Shown here in pieces: positions 1 through 5,417 of a stretch of 6,380 bases of DNA (position 1 is the first letter of the stretch; each line of letters starts with the position of its first letter). A program made the position numbers and the translations under genes. Source of the stretch: Chloroflexota bacterium (GTDB lineage: Bacteria; Chloroflexota; Dehalococcoidia; Tepidiformales; Tepidiformaceae); the NCBI GenBank assembly GCA_021823905.1, contig JAKALX010000226.1, positions 1 to 6,380 on the forward strand, written 5' to 3'. Below the pieces are notes generated by a model. It worked only from the letters and a program-made list of their open reading frames with translations, searched no databases and was not told the origin of the DNA.

Positions 1-1420
1 TCTGGTCTGGCGCGTAGCGCACCGCCGGCGGGCCGAACTCGGCGTCGGCTGCCAGGGCAGCCCGGAGTGCTCCAATCTCGTCGTTCACACGCGGGGAGAG
101 AACGTTCGGTGCGTCGACGACGATCCGCGCCGGGGAGAGCATCCCCGCGTTGAACTCGCTGTTGAGGATCGCGAAGGCCCGCGCCGCGCTCGTCTCAGCG
201 GGCAGCACGGTCACCCCGGACGAGCCGAGTTTGATCGCCAGGTAAGGCGTGGCGGCCGCCAGCAGGAGCGCCACCGAGGCAGCGATGCTTGCCGCCGGAT
301 GGCCCGTCACGAGGTTCGTCGTCCTCCCCCAGAATCCGCCGCCCACATTCGTGGAGCTGCCGCGGCTGAGGCCCGGAATCCGGATTCGCAGCGTGTCGAC
401 GCGGTCTCCGAGGAGCCGCAGCGCCGCCGGGAGCAGTGTCGTCGAAGCGAGGATTGCGACCACCACGACCACGATCGCGCCGACCGCGAGGCTCCGGAAC
501 ACACTGTCCGGCACAACCAGCAGCCCGCAGAGCGCGACGATGACGGTCAGCCCGGAGAAGACCACGGCGCGCGTTGCCGTCGCGCCGGCGTGGGCGATTG
601 CCGCGTCTCGTTCCAATCCCCTTCGCCGCTCTTCGCGGAACCGCTGGATGATCAGCAGCGAATAGTCGATCCCAACCGCCAGCCCGATCATCGAGATCAT
701 GTTGAGCACGAAGGTCGACAGCCCGAACGCGCGCCCGATGAGCGCCGTGATCCCGATGGCGATCAGGATCGAGAGCATGCCGAGCGCGAGCGGGACGCCG
801 GCCGCCACGAGCGCGCCGAACACGACCGCCAGCACCACCGGCGCGATCGGCATGCCGATCACCTCGGCCGTCTGCATGTCCTTCTCCGAGGTGTCGGTGA
901 ACGCGCGGCTGATGCTGCCGTCGCCGCCGGCGACCACCGTGAACCCATCCTTGCCGTCGTACGACTTCGTGAGCGCAAGGATGGGCTTCACCAGCTCTGC
1001 CGCCTCACCGTCCTTCAGCACCACGGGAATCAGCGTGGTGCTGCCATCGGGCGAGATCAGCGAAGAGTCTCCGGTCTCGAACGTGTTCGTGACGGCTGCC
1101 ACGCTGCCCGCCATCGCCCGCAGCTGGCCGGTCAACTGGCCGACGACCGCCTGGAACGCCTGGTCGCTGACCTTCTGCGAGTCCGACTGGACCACCACGA
1201 ACTCTCGCTTGGGCTCCTCGCCGAGGCGCTGCTTCATGAGCTGGTCCGCGTGCTGCGACTCCTTGTCCACGTAGAACTTCATGTCGGTGGTCAGAACGCC
1301 GCCGATTCCGGTGGCGCTGACGGCTGCGACCGCGAGGGCAACCGTCCAGAAAGCGATGACCAGCCACGGTCGATGAGCGCTGAACGCTGCGAGGCGCTCG
1401 GTTGATGGCCATTGGCTCAT
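1..1420 (-). CDS. MMPL/RND-family transporter, 3' end cut by window edge
   Basis: Integral membrane transporter of the MMPL branch of the RND superfamily, which uses the proton gradient to export lipids or other hydrophobic compounds. The 473 visible codons give an N-terminal membrane helix (about residues 18-40), an extracytoplasmic domain (about 41-185), a block of membrane helices (about 188-335), a cytoplasmic stretch and a further helix near 375-395, then the start of the second external domain. The fourth helix carries GLAVGIDYS, with D252 and Y253 matching the Asp-Tyr proton-relay pair known from mycobacterial MmpL3; the second-half partner lies outside the window. The ATG start has GGAG (minus strand 1433-1430) nine bases upstream. 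The substrate cannot be told. Its own promoter and a TetR-type operator lie upstream, suggesting ligand-induced expression. The family call is firm; a hopanoid-exporter-like or drug-exporter-like role would be guesswork. Confidence 0.93.
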   Translation of the reverse strand, partial: MSQWPSTERLAAFSAHRPWLVIAFWTVALAVAAVSATGIGGVLTTDMKFYVDKESQHADQLMKQRLGEEPKREFVVVQSDSQKVSDQAFQAVVGQLTGQLRAMAGSVAAVTNTFETGDSSLISPDGSTTLIPVVLKDGEAAELVKPILALTKSYDGKDGFTVVAGGDGSISRAFTDTSEKDMQTAEVIGMPIAPVVLAVVFGALVAAGVPLALGMLSILIAIGITALIGRAFGLSTFVLNMISMIGLAVGIDYSLLIIQRFREERRRGLERDAAIAHAGATATRAVVFSGLTVIVALCGLLVVPDSVFRSLAVGAIVVVVVAILASTTLLPAALRLLGDRVDTLRIRIPGLSRGSSTNVGGGFWGRTTNLVTGHPAASIAASVALLLAAATPYLAIKLGSSGVTVLPAETSAARAFAILNSEFNAGMLSPARIVVDAPNVLSPRVNDEIGALRAALAADAEFGPPAVRYAPDQ

Positions 1421-1443
1421 GGTGCCAATCTCCGTGTGAACTC

Positions 1444-1461
1444 TGAATGACGAGTCATTCA
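1444..1461. promoter_or_regulatory. Perfect palindromic operator, TetR-family type
   Basis: TGAATGAC-GA-GTCATTCA is a perfect inverted repeat with 8-bp arms and a 2-bp centre. It ends 23 bases before the transporter start codon and lies just downstream of the likely -10 element. The arms resemble the TGAATGA/TCATTCA boxes known for TetR-family regulators such as Bacillus FadR. In this position a bound dimer would block transcription of the MMPL gene. TetR control of MMPL/RND exporters is common. The regulator is not encoded in this window, so the identity of the binder is inference. Confidence 0.72.
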
Positions 1462-1465
1462 AGTG

Positions 1466-1489
1466 AGTGAACGATAATTCACTATTATC
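1466..1489. repeat. Overlapping inverted repeats inside the MMPL promoter
   Basis: Two perfect inverted repeats overlap here: AGTGAA-N6-TTCACT (1466-1483) and GATAAT-N5-ATTATC (1473-1489). They sit between and across the proposed -35 and -10 elements, beside the 18-bp palindrome at 1444-1461. They may form a second protein-binding site. The arms are short, so chance within an AT-rich patch is possible. Confidence 0.4.
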
Positions 1490-1499
1490 AAGAGGTCAA
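1471..1499 (-). promoter_or_regulatory. Likely promoter of the MMPL transporter gene
   Basis: Reading the minus strand, TTGACC (1499-1494) is followed after 17 bases by TATCGT (1476-1471). These match five of six and four of six bases of the sigma-70 -35 and -10 consensus. Transcription would begin near 1464, giving a leader of about 44 bases that contains the palindromic operator and the ribosome binding site. The patch is AT-rich against an otherwise very GC-rich window, which supports a regulatory role. It is a sequence match only. Confidence 0.5.
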
Positions 1500-1606
1500 C
1501 CCCCACGCGTGAAGATTTCGCGCGGGAGGTTCAGCGGCGCCTCTGATCAGCGCCGAGCCTTTGGCTCCCGGATGCGTCGGTGGTTGCCGCGAAGTCTCCG
1601 CGCCGC
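1500..1606. other. Gap between dipeptidase stop and transporter promoter
   Basis: I see no gene in these 107 bases. A short perfect stem, GAGCC-TTT-GGCTC, lies at 1555-1567, next to GGCGC-N9-GCGCC at 1536-1554. Neither is followed by a T-run on the minus strand, so there is no good intrinsic terminator for the dipeptidase transcript. Read-through into the transporter, or Rho-dependent ending, is possible. Confidence 0.4.
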
Positions 1607-2623
1607 TCAGCGCCAGACGGCCTCCGCCACGCGCAGGAAGTTGCCGTTGCAGATCCGCTCCAGCGCGTCGTCGCTGTAGCCGCGCTGTTTCAAACCGCGC
1701 AGCACGAGCGGGAGCCCCGTTGCGTCCTTGACGGCGGCCGGGATGTCCGTCCCGTCGAAGTCCGTGCCAAACGAGACGTGCGCGTCGCCGGCAAGGTTCA
1801 CGATGTAGTCGAAGTGTTGAAGGATCAGGTCGATCGGCGCGTCGTCGCCGTGCTCCATGTCCGGGCGGAGGAAGATGTTCGCGAAGTTGATCCCGATTGT
1901 CCCGCCCTTCGCGGCCAGCGCCCGGATTTGGGCGTCGTCGAGGTTGCGCACGTGCGGCGAGATCGCCTTCGCGCACGAATGGCTGGCCACGATCGGATTT
2001 TTCGATTCCCGGACCAGGTCCCAGAATCCCGCCGGGTTGATGTGCGAAACGTCCAGGATGATCCCGAGCCGGTCGCATTCGTGGACGAGCTGGCGCCCGA
2101 GATCGGTCAGGCCCGTCTCCGGCAGGCTGCCGGCGAAGGCGACGCCGTGCGCGAAGATCGTCGAGCGGCTCCAGCAGGGCGCCAGCAGGCGCATCCCCAG
2201 CTCGTAAAAGATCCGCAGCTCTTTCAGGCTCCAGGAGATCGGGTCTGCGCCTTCGAGCATGAAGACCGAGGCGAAGGCGTCTTCGTCCCACGCCTTGCGG
2301 ATCTCGGGGACGGTCCGGCAGACGCGAAACCGGTCCTCCGACCGGTCGGCGACCTGGAACACGTCGTTCATCTCGTCGATCGCGTAGGCGAGGGCGTTCA
2401 TCTCGGCTCGCTCGTTGGAAAGCCAGATCGAGGTGAAGCAGCCGCCGAGCCCGCCTTCCATCGCGCGCGGCAGGTCGACGTGGCCCTCGGAGGACCGCGC
2501 CAGCAGGTCGCGCACCGGCCGCGGTATCACTCCGCCGCCATGCCCGCTCTTCGCCTGCGTGATGAAATCCTCGTGGCCGTCGAAGATCGGCGGGAATTCG
2601 CGGTTCAGCGGGCCGGCGATCAT
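1607..2623 (-). CDS. M19 (membrane/renal dipeptidase family) zinc metallopeptidase
   Basis: A 338-residue protein of peptidase family M19, a binuclear zinc amidohydrolase-fold enzyme that hydrolyses dipeptides, in some members those with a D-amino acid or dehydropeptide at the C-terminal position. The expected metal ligands are all present in order: H17 and D19 in DGHED, bridging E124 in EGAD, H194 in DVSHIN, H215 in ASHS, and D288 in GTDFDG. Substrate-binding arginine is probably R226 in HVRN. Length is typical. There is no signal peptide, so it should act in the cytoplasm, unlike the GPI-anchored mammalian enzyme. The ATG start overlaps the upstream reductase stop as ATGA and has a strong purine-rich GGGAGGAGGG just ahead of it. 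The pairing with a reductase suggests a shared catabolic or detoxifying pathway, but the natural substrate is unknown. Confidence 0.94.
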   Translation of the reverse strand: MIAGPLNREFPPIFDGHEDFITQAKSGHGGGVIPRPVRDLLARSSEGHVDLPRAMEGGLGGCFTSIWLSNERAEMNALAYAIDEMNDVFQVADRSEDRFRVCRTVPEIRKAWDEDAFASVFMLEGADPISWSLKELRIFYELGMRLLAPCWSRSTIFAHGVAFAGSLPETGLTDLGRQLVHECDRLGIILDVSHINPAGFWDLVRESKNPIVASHSCAKAISPHVRNLDDAQIRALAAKGGTIGINFANIFLRPDMEHGDDAPIDLILQHFDYIVNLAGDAHVSFGTDFDGTDIPAAVKDATGLPLVLRGLKQRGYSDDALERICNGNFLRVAEAVWR

Positions 2624-3459
2624 CGCCCTCCTCCCGTCCCGCGCTGCCGGGCCACTTCCGCGAAGTGCTTCCGCGTCTGGAACAAACCGTAGACGCGCTC
2701 GAACCCCCGCGGCGAGAGCTCGGCAAACGCGGTTGCCAGCCGCATCGGCCCAGGGTTCACGATGATCTCGGGGATGTCGCGTTTGATGCTGCGCACCACC
2801 GCCCGCGCCACCGCCGCCGGCTTCGAGGTGCCCGCCAGCCGCGACGCCGTCACGCCCGTCTCCGTGACTGCGTCAGCATACATGCCCACGTCGGCGACGA
2901 AGCCGGGGCAGATGACGGAAGCGCTCACGCCGCGGCCCTGGTACTCCGAGCGAATCGATTCGGTGAACTGGATCAAACCTGCCTTGCTCGCCGAGTAGGG
3001 CGCATCGAACGCCACGGCAACCTTTCCGGCCAGCGACGCCACGTTGACGATATGGCCCTCGCGCCGCTCCAGCATCGCGGGGAGCACGGCGCGCGAAAGC
3101 AGCATCGGCGCCACCAGGTTCGTCTCGATCACGCTCGCGATCTCCGCCGGATCCTGCGTCTCGTAGACCGCCGTGCGCTCGATCCCAGCGTTGTTGACCA
3201 GGATCGCCAGCGGCCCGAGCTCCGATGTCACCCGTTCGACAAGCTGCGCCCGGCCTTCGGCAGTGGAGACGTCGGCGGGGACCGCGATGGACCGCACGCC
3301 GGCTTCGCGCAGCTTGCCGGCAACGGCTTCGAGCTCAGCGGCGGAGCGTGCGGCCACCGCCACGTCGGCGCCCTCGCGCGCCAGCGCCCGTGCGATGTAG
3401 GGCCCGATCCCGCGCGACGCTCCGGTCACCAGCGCCACCTTCCCTCGCAACTCCTTCAC
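2620..3459 (-). CDS. Classical short-chain dehydrogenase/reductase (SDR)
   Basis: A 279-residue NAD(P)-dependent oxidoreductase with a Rossmann fold. Visible motifs are the cofactor loop TGASRGIG (12-19), D63 in PADV, NNAG (89-92), N114, catalytic S142, and YSASK with Y155 and K159, followed by CPGFV (184-188). R38 after the second strand suggests preference for NADP(H). The C-terminal 45 or so residues, beginning IIVNPGPM, form a helical tail beyond the core. I chose the GTG at 3459 because homology starts there and a GGGAGG run precedes it. The open frame runs further upstream without stops, but that part is low-complexity, lacks family features and overlaps the divergent gene. It is translationally coupled to the dipeptidase by ATGA. 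The substrate is unknown; SDR motifs do not define it. Confidence 0.93.
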   Translation of the reverse strand: MKELRGKVALVTGASRGIGPYIARALAREGADVAVAARSAAELEAVAGKLREAGVRSIAVPADVSTAEGRAQLVERVTSELGPLAILVNNAGIERTAVYETQDPAEIASVIETNLVAPMLLSRAVLPAMLERREGHIVNVASLAGKVAVAFDAPYSASKAGLIQFTESIRSEYQGRGVSASVICPGFVADVGMYADAVTETGVTASRLAGTSKPAAVARAVVRSIKRDIPEIIVNPGPMRLATAFAELSPRGFERVYGLFQTRKHFAEVARQRGTGGGR

Positions 3460-3643
3460 CTCATGCTCCCTCCCCTCTGGTCGAAGCAGTGTATCCGCTC
3501 GTCGTCTCGAAAGGGCCGGTTCGTGCTCCACGGTGGTCGCCTTCCACTCGCGGCCGGAGCCCTCGGTTACCGTCGGGCCGTGCGTCGGTAGGCGTCGAAC
3601 GATGCCCGGTGCTCGCCAGCGTGTTCGCTGGTATTCTCGCGGG
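3460..3643. promoter_or_regulatory. Divergent intergenic region with promoters for both halves
   Basis: This 184-base gap separates the minus-strand reductase unit from the plus-strand copper cluster and must hold promoters for both. For the minus strand the best -10 candidate is TACACT (3493-3488), giving a leader of roughly 20 bases, but no clear -35 accompanies it. For the plus strand, an extended -10 lies at 3629-3637. An inverted repeat TACCG-N13-CGGTA occupies 3568-3590 and might be an operator, although its arms are short. I see no recognisable CsoR, CopY or CueR operator. Confidence 0.4.
3629..3637 (+). promoter_or_regulatory. Extended -10 promoter for a possibly leaderless transcript
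   Basis: TGGTATTCT matches the extended -10 pattern TGnTATAAT at five of the six hexamer bases plus the TG. Its last base lies six bases before the GTG at 3644, so transcription would begin at or next to the start codon. No ribosome binding site precedes that GTG, which agrees with leaderless translation, a mode common in Actinobacteria and Deinococcota and seen in other GC-rich bacteria. No good -35 is visible, as is usual for extended -10 promoters. Confidence 0.45.
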
Positions 3644-4075
3644 GTGAGGACAGCACAACGCGTGCGCCGCCTCGGTTGGGACGGCTTTCGCCCCGGTTTT
3701 CGGACCTGGGCGCTCCTTCTTGCGCTCCTGCCGACGCTCACGTTCCTCGGCCACTGGTCGCTCCACGTCGACGTTCCCGGCACGAACCTGTATGTCCTCC
3801 TCATCCCCGGCGAGCCATCGGAGGCGCACACGCATGACGGCGCACAGCAGGATTCGGCCCAGTCGCACGAACGCCACTGCCACGCCGGCGTTGCTTCGTG
3901 CAGCGACATTCCCTTCACGGGCGCGAGCCCGTTCGCGCTCCTCAACGACAGTCTCGCCTACCTCGGCGCGTTTGGGGCGCTGACCGTGCTCGCGGTCCTC
4001 TTCTGGCGGCCCCGCTCCTCCGCCAGCGTCGGCCCCGACCTGCGTCCTCCGAAGCCGCTGTTTGCGTCCACCTGA
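3644..4075 (+). CDS. Small His/Cys-rich membrane protein, unknown family
   Basis: A 143-residue protein I do not recognise. A basic N-terminus (residues 2-20) is followed by a membrane helix (about 22-36), a polar loop rich in histidine (H62, H64, H75, H78, H80) with two cysteines in HCHAGVASC (C79, C86), a second helix (about 104-121) and a short proline-rich tail. By the positive-inside rule both ends are cytoplasmic and the loop is outside. The loop could bind copper, matching the SCO and PCu(A)C genes downstream. The layout recalls small metal-associated proteins such as DUF2946, but the resemblance is architectural and not established. GTG at 3644 is preferred because it sits at the expected transcription start; an in-frame ATG at 3602 would add 14 residues. 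It is separated from the next gene by 78 bases containing hairpins. Confidence 0.7.
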   Translation: MRTAQRVRRLGWDGFRPGFRTWALLLALLPTLTFLGHWSLHVDVPGTNLYVLLIPGEPSEAHTHDGAQQDSAQSHERHCHAGVASCSDIPFTGASPFALLNDSLAYLGAFGALTVLAVLFWRPRSSASVGPDLRPPKPLFAST

Positions 4076-4082
4076 GTGACCT

Positions 4083-4128
4083 CGCGCGGGATTCGCGCGG
4101 GCCGCGGCCCCGCCCGGGAAACCGGGTG
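4083..4128 (+). repeat. Repeat and hairpin cluster between the first two cluster genes
   Basis: The gap contains a direct repeat CGCGCGGG (4083-4090 and 4094-4101), a perfect 12-bp palindrome GGGCCGCGGCCC (4099-4110), and a hairpin with a 7-bp stem (4111-4117 with 4122-4128, including one G-U pair) closed by the GNRA-type tetraloop GAAA. No T-run follows, so it is not a standard terminator. A transcript-stabilising, processing or attenuating structure is possible. Confidence 0.45.
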
Positions 4129-4153
4129 CAAGCACAGACAGGACGAATTTCCC

Positions 4154-4627
4154 ATGGCTCGAATTCTTCCGCGGCACGCCGCGGTTGCGGCGGCGCTCGC
4201 GGTGCTCGTGATCGGCGCGTTTGTGGCTGCCGCCTGCGGCGGCGGCAACGGCGAGAGCGCCCAGATCACCGCCTCGATCGCGGCGGTCACCTTCTTCGAC
4301 AGCTCGGGGTTCCACGAAATCGACGAACAGCTCACCCAGAAGGGGACCTTGGACCCGACCGCCCACTCCGTCGCGGTCCATATTCAGACGGTGGCGCTGA
4401 CGACCGACTGGCCGAAGGAGCTGCAGCCCGGCGCGAAGGGGCTTGCGACGGCAATGGGCGAGTTTGCGATGGCCGTCGACACCGACAACCCGGATCTGAA
4501 GAAGGCTACCGAGCTCTCCAACAAGGCTCACGCAACCTGGCACGCGTTCTCCACGCAGGTGTGGAATCACCTCCAGGAGCACGCGGGCTTGAAAGCCAGC
4601 TCTGGCGCCGGCGCACACAGCCATTGA
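4154..4627 (+). CDS. His-rich helical lipoprotein, unknown family
   Basis: A 157-residue predicted lipoprotein, not assigned to a known family. A basic, hydrophobic signal sequence ends in VAAAC with lipidated C28, followed by GGGN. The mature part looks largely helical, with four likely helices (about 37-63, 68-84, 88-109, 113-145). It holds histidines at 54, 71, 76, 126, 130, 139, 143, 155 and 157, methionines 101 and 106, and no other cysteine. H126 and H130 (AHATWH) lie one helical turn apart, and the protein ends in HSH. These features suggest a metal-binding helical bundle anchored outside the membrane. The stretch GFHEID resembles the HxxE motif of imelysin/EfeO proteins, but the match is too short to rely on. 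The ATG has AGGA (4140-4143) ten bases upstream. Its place before two copper chaperones suggests a copper role, which is inference. Confidence 0.82.
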   Translation: MARILPRHAAVAAALAVLVIGAFVAAACGGGNGESAQITASIAAVTFFDSSGFHEIDEQLTQKGTLDPTAHSVAVHIQTVALTTDWPKELQPGAKGLATAMGEFAMAVDTDNPDLKKATELSNKAHATWHAFSTQVWNHLQEHAGLKASSGAGAHSH

Positions 4628-4648
4628 ACGCGCGGCGCCATTCCATCC

Positions 4649-4690
4649 GCCGGTCATTCCGGCCGCTCGCCGCCGGGAACGCCCCGGCGG
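4649..4690 (+). repeat. Tandem hairpins just upstream of the SCO ribosome binding site
   Basis: Two stem-loops are visible: GCCGG-TCATT-CCGGC (4649-4663) and the stronger CCGCCGGG-AACGC-CCCGGCGG (4670-4690), a perfect 8-bp GC stem with a five-base loop. The second ends five bases before the AGGAG at 4696-4700. No T-run follows, so it is unlikely to be an intrinsic terminator. It may protect or partly end the transcript, or affect access to the ribosome binding site. Confidence 0.5.
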
Positions 4691-4709
4691 GTTCCAGGAG
4701 AAACTCCAG

Positions 4710-5417
4710 ATGCCAAACGCATCGCGACTGTTCACGGGCCGGCTGACCGCCCTGGCCCTCACCACTGGCATGCTCGCCGCGGCGGTTTTCGTCGCGGCGG
4801 CGTGCGGCGGCAGCGACACCAACACCGGGACATCAATGCCGCGGGCGAAAGCCACCGCCGCGGCGAGTCCCGCCGCGAGCGACGGCTGGGAGGGCGCCAT
4901 CGTCACTCCGCCGATCACCAAGCCCAGGGCCACGCTCATCGACACCGCTGGCCGTCTCTATGACTTCCAGAAGGAGACGCAGGGCTTCGTCACCCTGCTC
5001 TATGTCGGCTACACCCACTGCCCCGACATCTGCCCCCAGCACATGGCCGACATCGCCGACGTGTTGAAGACGCTGCCCCCCGACGTTACGGCCAGGATCA
5101 AGGTCGTCTTCGTGACCGCCGATCCCGACCGCGACACCGGCCCCGTGCTGCGAAAGTGGCTGGACCTCTTCAACAAGTCGTACGTCGGACTCACGGGCAC
5201 GCAGGCGCAGGTCGACGACTTCCAGCGGCAGCTGGGCGTTCAGCCCGCGAAGAAGGAAGAGCTGGGAGGCGGCAACTACTCCGTCTCCCATGCCGCCTTC
5301 GTCATCGCCTACGGCGCCGACAACATCGCGCATCTCGTGTACCCGTCCGGCGTCACGAAAGACACCTGGGTGCACGACCTCACGAAGCTGGTCAAAGAAG
5401 GTTGGACAGAATCTTGA
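4710..5417 (+). CDS. SCO1/SenC-family copper chaperone lipoprotein
   Basis: A 235-residue lipoprotein of the SCO family, thioredoxin-fold proteins that bind copper and assemble the CuA centre of cytochrome c oxidase on the outer face of the membrane, partly by acting as thiol reductants. The signal sequence ends in VAAAC (C32), followed by GGSD and a linker of about 35 Ala/Ser/Thr-rich residues. The domain begins near residue 65. It carries the copper-binding C104 and C108 in THCPDICPQ, the conserved TADPDRDT (136-143), and the third copper ligand H194 in YSVSH. All three ligands are present, so it should be active. ATG follows AGGAG (4696-4700) at nine bases. It is coupled to the PCu(A)C gene by a 4-base overlap, matching the known partnership of the two families. 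A thiol or peroxide-sensing role, reported for some SCO proteins, is an alternative. Confidence 0.96.
   Translation: MPNASRLFTGRLTALALTTGMLAAAVFVAAACGGSDTNTGTSMPRAKATAAASPAASDGWEGAIVTPPITKPRATLIDTAGRLYDFQKETQGFVTLLYVGYTHCPDICPQHMADIADVLKTLPPDVTARIKVVFVTADPDRDTGPVLRKWLDLFNKSYVGLTGTQAQVDDFQRQLGVQPAKKEELGGGNYSVSHAAFVIAYGADNIAHLVYPSGVTKDTWVHDLTKLVKEGWTES

Noticed and set aside
299..1405. Plus-strand open frame rich in Arg, His and Asp opposite the MMPL gene
   Set aside because: It is the reverse-strand shadow of a well-supported transporter with membrane helices and the GIDY motif.
1555..1567. GAGCC-TTT-GGCTC stem as terminator of the dipeptidase unit
   Set aside because: Only 5 bp of stem and no T-run after it on the minus strand.
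1580..2692. Plus-strand open frame opposite the dipeptidase
   Set aside because: The minus strand carries all M19 metal ligands; the plus frame has no recognisable domain.
3460..3945. N-terminal extension of the SDR open frame by 162 residues
   Set aside because: The extension is Arg/Pro/Ser-rich with no domain features, overlaps the divergent gene, and the true SDR start is marked by a GTG with a good ribosome binding site at 3459.
4113..4150. Partial likeness to a cobalamin riboswitch core (GGGAA then CCGGGTGCAAG)
   Set aside because: The expected CCCGC-ACTG part and the flanking stems are missing, the element would be far too short, and no B12-linked gene follows.
4144..4165. Repeated CGAATT around the lipoprotein start
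   Set aside because: Six-base repeat, likely chance; no symmetric arms or regulatory pattern.
3461..4945. Long minus-strand open frame of 494 codons opposite the copper cluster
   Set aside because: Its composition is that of an antisense shadow in GC-rich DNA, and it lies opposite two signal-peptide-bearing plus-strand genes with clear codon structure.
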